From positions 32,974 to 96,973 of the forward strand of contig NZ_KI912519.1 of assembly GCF_000518885.1 (NCBI RefSeq): a stretch of DNA of 64,000 nt, written 5' to 3'. Source of the stretch: Bacillus sp. J33. Lineage in GTDB: Bacteria; Bacillota; Bacilli; Bacillales; Cytobacillaceae. The notes beneath the pieces are model-generated. The model did no database searches, was not told the origin of the DNA, and was given only the letters and a program-made list of their open reading frames with translations. The position numbers and the translations under genes were made by a program. Shown here piece by piece: positions 39,290 to 49,463 of this stretch; within the stretch, counting starts at the first letter, position 1; every line of letters begins with the position of its first letter.

Positions 39290-41332
39290 TTATTTGATTA
39301 GTGCATTGCAGTCGACAATCAGCGCAACCTGGCCATCGCCAAGAATCGTAGCTCCGGAGATGGCAAATACATTAGTTAAGTAGTTTCCAAGCGATTTTAA
39401 AACAACTTCCTGCTGCCCAATAAATGAATCAACAATAAGTCCAGCCATCTTATCGCCTTTTCTTACGATAACCACAGATAAAAATTCACTATCCTGATTC
39501 TCTGAAGGGACATCAAAGATTTCTTTCAATGAAAGGAGGGGAACAACCTTTCCTCTAAAATCAATTACTCTCTGGTTATGAGCACTCAGAATATCACCTT
39601 TTTTAATAATGGACGTTTCAATGATTGAGGATAAAGGAATGGCGTATTTTTCTTTTTCAATTTCAACCAGCATGACTGAAATGATTGATAATGTCAGCGG
39701 CAGCTGGATGGAGAAAATAGATCCCTGGCCGATTTTGGAATCAATCGTTACAGAACCGCCCAATGATTCGATTGTATTTTTAACAACGTCAAGCCCTACT
39801 CCACGCCCGGATACATCAGAAATCTTATCAGCTGTAGAGAAACCGGATGCAAATATTAGATCATAGGCCTGCTTGTCCGTTAGCGCGGAAGCCGCCTGTT
39901 CCGTAATAATACCGTTTTTAAGGGCTTTAGAGATGACCTTTTCTTTGCTGATGCCTGCACCGTCATCTTCAATCTCAATGAAAACATGGTTGCCGCTGTG
40001 ATAGGCCTTTAATATGACATTTCCTTCTTCACTTTTACCATTTGCTTTTCGTACATCCGGCGTTTCAACACCATGGTCGAGTGCATTTCGGATTAGATGA
40101 ACAAGCGGATCACCAATCTCATCAATGACAGTTCTATCCAGTTCAGTCTCTGCTCCGATAATTTCCAGGTTAATTTTTTTATTTAGATCTCTCGCCAATT
40201 GTCTGACCATTCTAGGGAAACGGTTAAATACAGTTTCAATTGGAACCATCCGCATGTTAAGGATAATGTTTTGCAAGTCACCTGAGATCCTTGACATGTG
40301 CTCTACCGTTTCATGCAGTTCCTGGTTATTTAATTCACGGGAGATCTGCTCAAGCCTTCCCCGGTCAATAACCAGTTCCTCAAACAAGTTCATCAGGATA
40401 TCAAGCCTCTCTATATTAACCCTGATCGTTTTATTGGCTGCCTGCTTTGCCGCTGGAGCTTTCTTTTTATCCTCCTTGACAAGGCTTTCCGCTGCTATTG
40501 ATTCTCCTTCATGCAGGGAAGAAACGGTCGCCGGTTCCTCTTTTTCAGGTTCTGGATGGCGGAAATTATCAATCACTAACGGAACTACTTCTGCTCTTTG
40601 GACTTCAGACACTTTCAAAAGCTTCTGCTGCACATCTTCTTTAGGTTCCTGGGTTACAATTGTGACCGAGAATTCCTGATCAAATTGCTCTTCTTCAAGC
40701 TGCTCTACAGAAGGAGTTGATTTTATGACTTCTCCTATTTTTTCCAGGATTTCAAATACCATATAAACTCTGGCCGCTTTAAGCAAGCAATCCTCCCGCA
40801 ATGCAACCGTTATTTCGAATGTCTCAAAGCCTTGCTCCTTTGATTGCTGGATGACTGTCCATTCAAATTCGTCATATGTACTCTTTATAGCATGTGAAGG
40901 TTCGGCCAGTGCCGCTGCTGTCTCTGCCTTTGCTTCTGCCTGTGCAGGACTCTCGCCCATTTCAATCAGTTTTAATTTCGCAACAGCTTCGGAAACATCT
41001 CTTTTGCCGTCTCCGCCCTCTGCAATGGAATAGACCATTGCTTCAAGGTCATCAACCGCCAAAAAAACAACATCCAGTATTTCTGAATTTACTCCAATTT
41101 TCTGATTTCTGATGGCATCAAGAACATTTTCCATTTGGTGAGTAAGACTGGCGAGATCCTCAAAGCCCATCGTTGCCGACATGCCTTTTAGCGTATGTGC
41201 CGACCGAAAAATTTCATTTACAATTTTTATATCTTCCGGGTTTTTCTCCAATTCAAGAAGCTGTTCATTGCATGCCTGCAAATGCTCCTTGCTTTCTTCT
41301 ATAAATACCTCTAAATATTGGTTCATTTCCAT
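39290..41332 (-). CDS. cheA: Chemotaxis histidine kinase CheA
   Basis: Autophosphorylates on an Hpt histidine and passes phosphate to CheY and CheB. The 680-aa protein has P1 with His46 in RSAHTLKGMSATMG, P2 (about 155-260), P3 dimerisation, P4 kinase with HLIRNALDHGVE (N box), DDGAGI (G1) and GRGVGLDVVK (G2), and the CheW-like P5. Start 41332 (MEMNQYLEVFIEES) follows GGGGTG by 7 nt and aligns with B. subtilis; a TTG further upstream is rejected. Confidence 0.97.
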   Translation of the reverse strand: MEMNQYLEVFIEESKEHLQACNEQLLELEKNPEDIKIVNEIFRSAHTLKGMSATMGFEDLASLTHQMENVLDAIRNQKIGVNSEILDVVFLAVDDLEAMVYSIAEGGDGKRDVSEAVAKLKLIEMGESPAQAEAKAETAAALAEPSHAIKSTYDEFEWTVIQQSKEQGFETFEITVALREDCLLKAARVYMVFEILEKIGEVIKSTPSVEQLEEEQFDQEFSVTIVTQEPKEDVQQKLLKVSEVQRAEVVPLVIDNFRHPEPEKEEPATVSSLHEGESIAAESLVKEDKKKAPAAKQAANKTIRVNIERLDILMNLFEELVIDRGRLEQISRELNNQELHETVEHMSRISGDLQNIILNMRMVPIETVFNRFPRMVRQLARDLNKKINLEIIGAETELDRTVIDEIGDPLVHLIRNALDHGVETPDVRKANGKSEEGNVILKAYHSGNHVFIEIEDDGAGISKEKVISKALKNGIITEQAASALTDKQAYDLIFASGFSTADKISDVSGRGVGLDVVKNTIESLGGSVTIDSKIGQGSIFSIQLPLTLSIISVMLVEIEKEKYAIPLSSIIETSIIKKGDILSAHNQRVIDFRGKVVPLLSLKEIFDVPSENQDSEFLSVVIVRKGDKMAGLIVDSFIGQQEVVLKSLGNYLTNVFAISGATILGDGQVALIVDCNALIK

Positions 41333-41351
41333 GTGCCTGCACCCCTCGGCC

Positions 41352-42452
41352 TTATACAAATTTCAATATGGATTCTGCAATTCTTTCAACATTTTGTACT
41401 TCATCTACCAATCCAGCCTCTATTGCAGCCCTTGGCATGCCATATACAATTGAAGTTTCCTTGGATTCTGCTATGGCTTTTACTTCCCCGTTTTCTTTGA
41501 TAAAAGCAAGGCCATCCCTGCCATCTGCTCCCATGCCGGTCATAATGACAGCTATTTTTCTGACGTTCCTCAGTTCACCTATAGATTCGAACATAACATC
41601 CACTGAAGGACGGTGACCGTTTTTCGGCGGTGACTCATCTAAATGGAGGACAAGGTCCCGCCCGATCCTCACTACCTTGAGATGAAACCCTCCAGGAGCA
41701 ATATAGGCAGTGCCATTTTTAAGAATGTCCCCTTCCTCCGCTTCCTTTACCGTCAGCTCAGACAGTCCATTCAGCCTGCTAGCCAGTGATTTTGTGAATC
41801 CTGCCGGCATATGCTGGACAATAAGAATTGGAGCATTAAGATTTCCGGGAAGATCTGCCAGCACTTTCTGAAGAGCCCTCGGACCTCCGGTTGATGTGCC
41901 AATACAAATAATTCGACTGCTGTGTACACCTTTGCTGAATGCATTTTCATTTGAATGGATAATAGATTTATTTAGTTCTATTTTACTATAATCTTGTTGA
42001 TGTTTAGTATAGTTTTTTCCATCTAAAGAATCATTACCCAGGCATTTTATATTTGCATTGCTGGCTGAAATGACTTTCTCTGCTAATTCCGCTATTATTT
42101 TATGCAAATCAAGTGAGATTGCCCCTGAAGGCTTTGAAATAAAATCAACTGCACCATATTCCATGGCGGCTATTGTATTTTCAGCACCTTCCTTCGTTGT
42201 GCTAGAGAGCATCACAACTGGCACTGGCTGGATTTTCATTATCATTTTTAAAGCTTCCAACCCATTTAACACTGGCATTTCGACATCCATTGTTACAACA
42301 TCCGGATTTAATTCTTTTATCTTTTTTAACCCTTCTTCTCCATTTCGTGCTGTGCCCACAACAAGCAGACGGGGATCTTTAGATAGAAAATCAGCAATAA
42401 GCTTCCTCATAAAGGCTGAATCATCTACGATTAGCACACTGATTCTCTTCAT
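41352..42452 (-). CDS. cheB: Protein-glutamate methylesterase CheB
   Basis: Response-regulator methylesterase acting on receptors. The 366-aa protein has a receiver domain (DD at 10-11, phospho-acceptor Asp56 in VVTMDVEMP, Lys in DFISKPSG) and a C-terminal esterase domain with the triad Ser (GTSTGGPRAL), His (VQHMPAGF) and Asp (TGMGADGRDG). The linker (about 130-175) is Asn/Lys-rich. It follows flhG by 6 bp and precedes cheA. Confidence 0.96.
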   Translation of the reverse strand: MKRISVLIVDDSAFMRKLIADFLSKDPRLLVVGTARNGEEGLKKIKELNPDVVTMDVEMPVLNGLEALKMIMKIQPVPVVMLSSTTKEGAENTIAAMEYGAVDFISKPSGAISLDLHKIIAELAEKVISASNANIKCLGNDSLDGKNYTKHQQDYSKIELNKSIIHSNENAFSKGVHSSRIICIGTSTGGPRALQKVLADLPGNLNAPILIVQHMPAGFTKSLASRLNGLSELTVKEAEEGDILKNGTAYIAPGGFHLKVVRIGRDLVLHLDESPPKNGHRPSVDVMFESIGELRNVRKIAVIMTGMGADGRDGLAFIKENGEVKAIAESKETSIVYGMPRAAIEAGLVDEVQNVERIAESILKFV

Positions 42453-42458
42453 GCTGAT

Positions 42459-43337
42459 TCACTTCCTTCCAAAAAGAAATTTCTTCAGCTTTGAAATAAA
42501 CTGGGACGAATGGTTATTCTTTGCTGACCTATCAACTTTTCCAGTGCTCGCTCTTTCAGCCATTTGCAGAATAGCTTTTGAAGCAGGAGACTCTTCCTGA
42601 TAAAGGATAAAAGGAATTTGTCTTTTCACAGCCTGCTGAATGCTGCGGTCGTCGGGAATAATGCCGAGCAAAACGGTCTCTCTCTCCAGGAACCTTTTTA
42701 AAACATCGGAAATTCTTTTAAACGTTTCCTTGCCTTCCTTTTCACTCTGAGCCCTGTTTATGACTAGATGAAATGGAATACTGTCATCCAAGAGATGTAT
42801 TTGCTTCATTGCCGAGTAGGCATCGGTAATGGCAGTAGGTTCCGGTGTTGTGATAATTGCAATTTCCTCCACCGAAAGGATGAATTTAGCCGATTCCTCT
42901 GTAATTCCCGCACCCATATCAAAAACCAAAAAGTCATAGTTTCTCATAAGAGCTGCCAGCTCCTCAGTAAATCTGGATATTTGCCCTTCCTCCAGTTTTA
43001 CTATATGTGAAAGTCCGGTCCCCCCGGCAATATAACTAAGTCCATTCGGACCTTTCGTTACTATATCATTCATGGAAAGATGATTATCAAAAAAATCGGC
43101 AATTGAGTATTGTGATGTTCTTCCCATTAGGATATCAAGATTTCCCATTCCAATATCCATATCGAATAATAAAACTCTTTCACCTTTTTGACAGAGGGAA
43201 ATAGACAAATTCAAAGAAAAGTTTGACTTTCCCACACCTCCCTTTCCACTGACAACTGCTAAGGTTTTAGCCTTATGCTGCTGACTACTATCTTCCTCAA
43301 GCAGCATGGCTCTCAGCTTTTCTGCCTGATCATTCAT
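42459..43337 (-). CDS. flhG: Flagellum number/placement ATPase FlhG (YlxH)
   Basis: MinD/ParA-type ATPase that works with FlhF to pattern flagella and binds FliM/FliY. The 292-aa protein has an N-terminal helix that may bear the FlhF-activating motif (NDQAEKLR), the deviant Walker A GKGGVGKSN (about 31-39), FDMDIGMGN and a C-terminal amphipathic helix (SQFISKLKKFLFGRK). ATG overlaps the flhF stop (ATGA). Confidence 0.95.
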   Translation of the reverse strand: MNDQAEKLRAMLLEEDSSQQHKAKTLAVVSGKGGVGKSNFSLNLSISLCQKGERVLLFDMDIGMGNLDILMGRTSQYSIADFFDNHLSMNDIVTKGPNGLSYIAGGTGLSHIVKLEEGQISRFTEELAALMRNYDFLVFDMGAGITEESAKFILSVEEIAIITTPEPTAITDAYSAMKQIHLLDDSIPFHLVINRAQSEKEGKETFKRISDVLKRFLERETVLLGIIPDDRSIQQAVKRQIPFILYQEESPASKAILQMAERASTGKVDRSAKNNHSSQFISKLKKFLFGRK

Positions 43338-44503
43338 TTCATTGTCCCCGCTATTTGTTTTACAATAATATCTGGCGCCGCTTCGATAATATCATCCGGG
43401 ACATCCTGGCCATTTGTTATATACGCAGCACCTATTCTATATTTGCGAATGATATTATACATGGCTCCATATGTGGAAGTTTCATCTGCCTTTGTAAAAA
43501 TCAATTTATCAATATCTATAATGGAAAATTGGCTGTATATATCCTCCATATCCCTCTGTTTTGCAGTTAGGGATAAAACTAAAAAAGTTTCCATATCATT
43601 TTCAAAATCAATGACATTTCGTAGATCTTCTACGTACTTTTTATTCCTGAAATTTCGGCCCGCTGTATCAATTAAAATCAAATCATGATTTTTGAACTCA
43701 TTAGCTGCGAACCTGAAATCTTCTATTGTATAACAAACTTCCAAAGGCACATTTAATATTTTTGCATATGTTTTCAATTGATCGATAGCTGCGATCCTGT
43801 ACGTATCAGTTGTTATAAATGCAACCTTTTTTTTATGCTTAATCACACATTCTGCTGCCATCTTCGCCAAAGTGGTCGTTTTTCCGACTCCAGTAGGACC
43901 TGCAACATGAATGAATTTTTTCGTATAAGAAATCCCTCCACAAGGAATTCCTTCTAACCCTTTTGCAAGCTCCGCTTTCAACCATGTAAAAACTTCAGAA
44001 TCGCCCGCATCTGCACCGCTTAAATACCACTTTTCAAGCAATGCAGAAAGCACTTGATCCTCTAGGCTTCTATCCAGTCCTTGTTCATTTAGATACATCT
44101 GTACCTTACTGATCACTTCAGGGAAGGCAGGACCACATTGATGGCTGTTTGTTAAACTGGACATCATCTGCTTTAATTCGCTAATCTCCTTTAATAGCTC
44201 CTTCGAAGGCTTCACTTCAGAAACCTGGCCAGCTTCATTGCCAAGCTCCCCGTTTTGCATTTGCAGCTCGCTGGCTGGGATGCCTCTCCGAACGGAAGCA
44301 GTCTTGGCTGCTGGCCTCTCTGCAATCTCAAGTTTTGGATCTACCGCAGCCATTACTTCAATGCTTCTCTTTTTAAAGAATCCGAGTACTCCGCCTGTAT
44401 GGACAACTCTTGAATTTAAAATAACAGCCTCATTTCCAAGCTCTGCGCGAATTTGTTTCATTGCTTCAGGCATGGAGGATGCTATAAACTTTTTTACCTT
44501 CAC
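43334..44503 (-). CDS. flhF: SRP-type GTPase FlhF
   Basis: Controls where flagella form. The 389-aa protein has a basic N-terminal B domain (MKVKKFIASSMPEAMKQIRAELG), a helical N domain and the SRP-type G domain with GPTGVGKTTTLAKMAA (P-loop), TTDTYRIAAIDQLKTYA and LIDTAGRN. Start is GTG at 44503, overlapping the flhA stop as GTGA, so coupling is likely. A little longer than B. subtilis FlhF (about 366). Confidence 0.95.
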   Translation of the reverse strand: MKVKKFIASSMPEAMKQIRAELGNEAVILNSRVVHTGGVLGFFKKRSIEVMAAVDPKLEIAERPAAKTASVRRGIPASELQMQNGELGNEAGQVSEVKPSKELLKEISELKQMMSSLTNSHQCGPAFPEVISKVQMYLNEQGLDRSLEDQVLSALLEKWYLSGADAGDSEVFTWLKAELAKGLEGIPCGGISYTKKFIHVAGPTGVGKTTTLAKMAAECVIKHKKKVAFITTDTYRIAAIDQLKTYAKILNVPLEVCYTIEDFRFAANEFKNHDLILIDTAGRNFRNKKYVEDLRNVIDFENDMETFLVLSLTAKQRDMEDIYSQFSIIDIDKLIFTKADETSTYGAMYNIIRKYRIGAAYITNGQDVPDDIIEAAPDIIVKQIAGTMK

Positions 44504-46536
44504 TCGACATTCACCACCCCGACACTTTGAACTTCTGCATTTGCTTCAAGCTCGTTATAGGAAAGAATCGGTATTTGCGGAAAATACCTTTCCGTTAATT
44601 GCCTAACATACATTCTCACAGCCGGCGAGCATAGTACTATCGGAGTCTGATCCATCAGTGAAAGCTGTTCCACCTGCGAAGCAATGGATTCAAGGATATT
44701 CTGAGATACTGTTGGATCCATAGATAGATAATTACCATGCTCAGTCTGCTGTATGCCTTCAGCAACCAGCTTTTCAACTTTCCCGGAAAGGGTGACCACT
44801 TTGATGGACTCACCCTGCTGTGAAAACTGGTTAGTAATCTGCCTTGCCAGGGCCTGGCGGGCATATTCTGTCAGCAAGTCTGTGTCACTTGTTGTCTTAG
44901 CAAAGTCAGCAAGCGTTTCGAATATCACCGGCAAGTTCCGAACCGAAACATTCTCCCTTAAAAGTTTGGCCAAAACCTTCTGTACTTCTCCTACTGATAA
45001 TGGATTAGGGGTTACTTCTTCAACAAGGATTGGGTAACTTTCCTTAACATGATCAATGAGCTGCTTTGTTTCCTGTCTGCCCAAAAGCTCATGAGCGCTG
45101 CTCTTGATCACTTCTGTAATATGGGTTGAAACAACGGAAGGAGGGTCAACAACAGTATAGCCAAAGATTTCAGCCTGTTCCTTCATTTCTTCTGTAATCC
45201 ATTTAGCTGGAAGGCCGAAAGAAGGTTCAACCGTATCAATGCCTTCAATGCTGTCATCTTCAATCCCCGGGCTCATTGCCAAATAATGATCAAGCAGCAG
45301 CTCACCTCGCGCCATTTCATTCCCTTTAATTTTGAGTCTATATTCATTCGGCTGAAGCTGGATATTATCTCGAATCCTCACAACAGGGATGACAAGGCCC
45401 AGTTCTATAGCCAGCTGCCTGCGTATCATGACAATCCTATCCAGGAGATCCCCTCCCTGATTGGCATCTGCCAGCGGAATGAGACCATAGCCAAATTCAA
45501 ATTCGATTGGATCAACATTCAGCAGGCTGACAACACTTTCAGGGCTTTTCATCTCGTCTGTCTCAAGCTCTTCTTCCATTTCAAGCAATTGCTCTTTATC
45601 CGGCTCCGTCGTATGGGCGATCATATAGCCTCCAAAAATTAACAAGCCTCCAATCGGGAATGTAAGAACAATTCCGATTGGTGTAAGCAGCCCTAAAAGA
45701 ATAATCGTTCCGCCCGTTACGTAAAGCATCTTTGGATATGCAAGCAGCTGCGAAGTAATATCTTTCCCTATATTTCCATCTGATGCTGCCCTTGTCACAA
45801 CAATACCGGTTGCTGTTGAGATTAAAAGCGCAGGGATTTGACTTACAATGCCATCCCCTACTGTAAGCATTGAATATTTTACAGCTGCCTCTGCAATCGG
45901 AAGGCCTTGCTGCATCATTCCAATGATTATGCCGAACATAAGATTAATAAGGGTGATGATAATTCCTGCAATGGCGTCCCCTTTTACGAACTTGCTCGCA
46001 CCATCCATGGAGCCGTAAAAATCAGATTCACGGCTGATTTTTTCCCGCCGTTCACGAGCTTCATGTTCTGAAATCATCCCGGCATTCAAATCTGCATCAA
46101 TACTCATTTGTTTTCCCGGCATTGCATCAAGCGTAAATCGAGCTGCAACTTCAGAAACCCTCTCAGACCCTTTTGTGATAACAACAAATTGAATGATGAC
46201 AAGTATCAGGAACACGACCAGTCCGACAATTACATTTCCGCCGGTAACAAAGGAACCAAATGTCTCTACGACCTTCCCAGCTTCTCCTTCAGATAGGATG
46301 GAGCGTGTTGTTGATACATTCAAGCCAAGGCGGAATAAAGTCATTAACAAAATTAAGGATGGAAAAATTGAAAACTCAAGCGCTTCTTTCATGTTCATGG
46401 CAGTTAATAAAACCATAAGTGCAAGCGCAATATTTATAATAATCAGCACACTTAAAAGCCAAGGCGGAAAAGGAATAATAAGCATGGCTACAATTAAAAT
46501 TACACTCATCAATACTGATAAGTCTCTTACTGGCAT
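44500..46536 (-). CDS. flhA: Flagellar type III export gate protein FlhA
   Basis: Nonameric export-gate protein. The 678-aa protein has eight N-terminal membrane segments (to about residue 320) with the FHIPEP-region motif (EALEFSIFPSLILLMTLFRLGLNVSTTRSIL in outline), a linker, and a large cytosolic domain ending NELEANAEVQSVGVV. Near-identical in plan and length to B. subtilis FlhA (677). GGAGAG precedes the ATG; the remnant of repeat family A abuts it. Confidence 0.97.
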   Translation of the reverse strand: MPVRDLSVLMSVILIVAMLIIPFPPWLLSVLIIINIALALMVLLTAMNMKEALEFSIFPSLILLMTLFRLGLNVSTTRSILSEGEAGKVVETFGSFVTGGNVIVGLVVFLILVIIQFVVITKGSERVSEVAARFTLDAMPGKQMSIDADLNAGMISEHEARERREKISRESDFYGSMDGASKFVKGDAIAGIIITLINLMFGIIIGMMQQGLPIAEAAVKYSMLTVGDGIVSQIPALLISTATGIVVTRAASDGNIGKDITSQLLAYPKMLYVTGGTIILLGLLTPIGIVLTFPIGGLLIFGGYMIAHTTEPDKEQLLEMEEELETDEMKSPESVVSLLNVDPIEFEFGYGLIPLADANQGGDLLDRIVMIRRQLAIELGLVIPVVRIRDNIQLQPNEYRLKIKGNEMARGELLLDHYLAMSPGIEDDSIEGIDTVEPSFGLPAKWITEEMKEQAEIFGYTVVDPPSVVSTHITEVIKSSAHELLGRQETKQLIDHVKESYPILVEEVTPNPLSVGEVQKVLAKLLRENVSVRNLPVIFETLADFAKTTSDTDLLTEYARQALARQITNQFSQQGESIKVVTLSGKVEKLVAEGIQQTEHGNYLSMDPTVSQNILESIASQVEQLSLMDQTPIVLCSPAVRMYVRQLTERYFPQIPILSYNELEANAEVQSVGVVNVE

Positions 46537-46553
46537 AGTAATTCTCTCCTTAC

Positions 46554-46580
46554 TAGAAAAGCGGAAGCGCCTTGGCCGCC
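46554..46580 (-). repeat. Fragment of repeat family A in the flhB-flhA gap
   Basis: Minus strand GGCGGCCAAGGCGCTTCCGC-TTTTCT carries the same terminal sequence as the full element. It stops about 3 nt before the TAAGGAG of flhA. Its presence makes the flhB-flhA gap 103 bp, while neighbouring genes overlap or nearly touch. Confidence 0.6.
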
Positions 46581-46639
46581 ATTTTTTATGCTCCCAAAGT
46601 CAAGCTATCACATTAATTACTCTTGGAATGGGCCTAGAT

Positions 46640-47725
46640 TTAAATTTTATTTTTAATTCTGTATACATAAGCAAGAATCTCTGCAACCGCTTTGAAAAAC
46701 TCTTCAGGGATTGCATCCCCAATCTCAGCCTGGCCGTAAAGCGCCCTTGCCAGCGGCCTGTTCTCTACAGCGATCACATCATGATCTTTCGCGATTAATT
46801 TTATCTTTTGTGCAACAAAGTCTACTCCTTTTGCAACAACAATGGGTGCATCACCCCTTGTTTCATCATAGCTTAGAGCGATTGCATAATGAGTTGGGTT
46901 GGTGATGACAACATCCGCTTTTGGAACTTCCTGCATCATCCTTCTCATCGCCATTTCCCGCTGCCTTTGTTTGATTTTGGATTTTATGAGGGGATCCCCC
47001 TCAATGTTTTTGTGTTCATCTTTGACATCCTGCTTGGACATGCGAATGTTTTTTTCAAAGTCGTATTTTTGATAGAGATAATCCAAAACAGATAAAAAAA
47101 GCAGGGCTGCAGAAGCAATTAAACCCATTTGAACGGTTAGGCTGGCAATCGTGGCCAACGCGGCCCCTACGGACTTTTGAGAAAGAATCAGGATTTCATC
47201 TATCCGAATCCATAAAATGGCAAAGGCGGCCAATCCTACAAAAGCAATCTTTAAAATAGACTTTAAGAGCTCTACTATTGCCCTCATAGAGAAAATCCGC
47301 TTAAACCCTTTAATCGGGTCAAGTTTTTCCAGTTTGGGCTGAATCGCTTCTGTTGAAAAAAGCACGCCTACCTGCATGAAATTGGCCGCGACACCTGCAG
47401 TCAAGGCGATTAGCATAATTGGCCCCAGAAAAAGCATCAATTCTTTTAAAATATCAAGAAAGATCATCTGAATATTGGCTTCTGTTAAGGGCATCATCAT
47501 AAAATCATTGAATGAATGCGTAAAAATATAGAATAATATGTCCTTCAAATAGGAGCCTGCAAAGAACAAAAATAAAAATACTGCCAATAATACAAACGCA
47601 GTATTGACATCCTGGCTTTTGGCAACTTGCCCCTTTTTCCTGGAATCCTGCCTTTTTTTCGGCGTGGCTTTTTCTGTCTTCTCTCCTGCAAAATGCTGAA
47701 GATCCAATGATAGCAACAATTTCAT
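46640..47725 (-). CDS. flhB: Flagellar type III export protein FlhB
   Basis: Export-gate switch protein that changes specificity from rod/hook to filament by self-cleavage. The 361-aa protein has four membrane segments and the conserved cleavage motif NPTH (in DVVITNPTHYAIAL) at about residue 268-271. The N-terminus LQHFAGEKTEKATPKKRQDSRKKGQVAKS is typical. It begins 4 bp before the end of fliR region and matches B. subtilis (about 360). Confidence 0.97.
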   Translation of the reverse strand: MKLLLSLDLQHFAGEKTEKATPKKRQDSRKKGQVAKSQDVNTAFVLLAVFLFLFFAGSYLKDILFYIFTHSFNDFMMMPLTEANIQMIFLDILKELMLFLGPIMLIALTAGVAANFMQVGVLFSTEAIQPKLEKLDPIKGFKRIFSMRAIVELLKSILKIAFVGLAAFAILWIRIDEILILSQKSVGAALATIASLTVQMGLIASAALLFLSVLDYLYQKYDFEKNIRMSKQDVKDEHKNIEGDPLIKSKIKQRQREMAMRRMMQEVPKADVVITNPTHYAIALSYDETRGDAPIVVAKGVDFVAQKIKLIAKDHDVIAVENRPLARALYGQAEIGDAIPEEFFKAVAEILAYVYRIKNKI

Positions 47726-47729
47726 AACA

Positions 47730-48506
47730 TCATGATCCTCCCATAAGATCCATTAAGCCTCTCATTATGTTAAGCATCGTTTCAAAAGCTTGAGAAACCG
47801 CAAACAGCAGAACACTCATAACAGCAACGAGAACAACAAAGCTGACGCCAATTTTTAAGGGAAGCCCAACGACAAATACATTTAGCTGCGGTACAGTCCT
47901 GGCTACAATCCCCAGCGCAACATCCACAAGGAAAAGACTTCCTACCACAGGTATGGACATCTGGAATGCAATGACAAACATTGTATTTAAAGCCCTTATT
48001 ACATATTCAGCCATATTTTCGTTCCCAAAAGGAATCCAAGGCTGCTCCAACGGTATAAAACTATAGCTATAAAAAACTCCGTCCAGCAAGAGATGGTGGC
48101 CATTAACCGTCAATAAAAAGAAAAGGGCAATGGTATATAGATACTGTCCCATCAGCGGACTTTGAGCACCTGTTTGAGGATCAATTACATTCGCAATCGC
48201 AAACCCCATTTGAAAATCTATAAAGCCTCCAGCAATTTGGATCGCTGAAAGCATTAAATATGCAACAAAACCAACCAGCAGGCCGACCAAGGCTTCTTTA
48301 ATGATTAAAAGAAAAAAAATTCCGCTGATTTCCAGAACCGGGACTTCCATGCCCAAAAACATGATCCAGGCCAGGAAGAAGCCAAGCCCAATTTTATGAG
48401 ACGCCGGTATAGATCGGTAAGAAAAAAGGGGCATCATCAAAAAGAAAGATGTCACCCTTACAAATATAAGTAAAAAAGCAGGAAAAGCAGGCAAAAAGTC
48501 TAACAT
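47730..48506 (-). CDS. fliR: Flagellar export protein FliR
   Basis: Membrane core protein of the export gate (FliPQR complex). The 258-aa protein has about six hydrophobic segments and the family segments FFLMMPLFSYRSIPASHKIGLGFFLAW and GFAIANVIDPQTGAQSPLMGQ. Length equals B. subtilis FliR (about 259). Four bases separate it from flhB and from fliQ. Confidence 0.96.
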   Translation of the reverse strand: MLDFLPAFPAFLLIFVRVTSFFLMMPLFSYRSIPASHKIGLGFFLAWIMFLGMEVPVLEISGIFFLLIIKEALVGLLVGFVAYLMLSAIQIAGGFIDFQMGFAIANVIDPQTGAQSPLMGQYLYTIALFFLLTVNGHHLLLDGVFYSYSFIPLEQPWIPFGNENMAEYVIRALNTMFVIAFQMSIPVVGSLFLVDVALGIVARTVPQLNVFVVGLPLKIGVSFVVLVAVMSVLLFAVSQAFETMLNIMRGLMDLMGGS

Positions 48507-48510
48507 GCTA

Positions 48511-48780
48511 TCAACCTACAAACCTGGTTAAATTAGAGAAAATTTCATTTGCATAGGAGAGCATGTGGCTGAGCATCCAGGGGCCAAAAAAAACGACGCC
48601 CACTAGGACTGCCACAATCTTTGGGATAAACGCCAATGTCTGCTCCTGGATTTGAGTTGTAGCCTGAAAGATGCTGACAACCAAACCGACGACAAGGGCC
48701 AGGATTAGCAAGGGCCCACAAATCATTAGGATGGTAATGATTCCTCTTTCTGCAATGGATATTACTGTTTCTGGAGTCAT
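48511..48780 (-). CDS. fliQ: Flagellar export protein FliQ
   Basis: 89-aa protein with two membrane segments (about 15-38 and 55-75), the usual size of FliQ. TTQIQEQTLAFIPKIVAV is the conserved loop. It assembles with FliP and FliR to form the export-gate channel. Start codon 17 bp after the fliP stop, with GGTGAAC before it. Confidence 0.95.
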   Translation of the reverse strand: MTPETVISIAERGIITILMICGPLLILALVVGLVVSIFQATTQIQEQTLAFIPKIVAVLVGVVFFGPWMLSHMLSYANEIFSNLTRFVG

Positions 48781-48797
48781 ACTGAATGTTCACCTGC

Positions 48798-49463
48798 TCA
48801 AAAGCTTTGTAAAAGAGATTTAACTACAAGATACCAGCCGTCTACCAATACAAATAACAGAATTTTAAACGGCAATGAAATCATGACTGGCGGAAGCATC
48901 ATCATCCCCATTGACATAAGGACGCTAGCAACCACCATATCTATCACTAGAAACGGAATAAAAATCATAAAACCAATTTGGAAAGCTGTTTTTATCTCAC
49001 TAATGGCAAAAGCCGGCACAAGAGCCGTTAATGGTATATCTTCAATGGAAGATGGTACATCTGCCTTTGAATATTCAAGAAATAAGGCTAAGTCCTTTTG
49101 CCTTGTATGAGCACTCATAAATTCTTTAAAAGGCATTGAGGCTTTTTCATATGCTTCTTCCAGGTTAATTTCTTCATTAAATAATGGTGTAAGAGCCTGT
49201 TCGTTAACTTCCTGCAGAGTGGGTGCCATGATAAAAAATGTCAGGAACATGGACAAACCGATCAGGACTTGGTTTGGCGGCATTTGCTGTGTGGCAAGCG
49301 CCGTTCTGACAAAGGAAAGAACAATTATGATTCTTGTAAAGCTGGTCATTAAGATAAGAATACTAGGTGCAAGGGAAAGGACTGTCAGCAATAAAAATAG
49401 CTTCACAGATGTTGAAACATTCTCTGGAGAACTGCTATTGAAAAATTCCATGAATTCATTCAT
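48798..49463 (-). CDS. fliP: Flagellar export protein FliP
   Basis: Main channel subunit of the export gate. The 221-aa protein has the family motifs LMTSFTRIIIVLSFVRTALATQQMPPNQVLIGL (outline) and FIPFLVIDMVVASVLMSMGMMMLPP. Equal in length to B. subtilis FliP. Unlike the E. coli protein there is no long cleaved leader. The ATG overlaps the fliO stop by 8 nt. Confidence 0.96.
   Translation of the reverse strand: MNEFMEFFNSSSPENVSTSVKLFLLLTVLSLAPSILILMTSFTRIIIVLSFVRTALATQQMPPNQVLIGLSMFLTFFIMAPTLQEVNEQALTPLFNEEINLEEAYEKASMPFKEFMSAHTRQKDLALFLEYSKADVPSSIEDIPLTALVPAFAISEIKTAFQIGFMIFIPFLVIDMVVASVLMSMGMMMLPPVMISLPFKILLFVLVDGWYLVVKSLLQSF

Noticed and set aside
46537-46639. Insertion sequence or lost gene between flhB and flhA
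   Set aside because: The gap has only a 27-bp repeat end and A/T-rich sequence, with no transposase or gene remnant.
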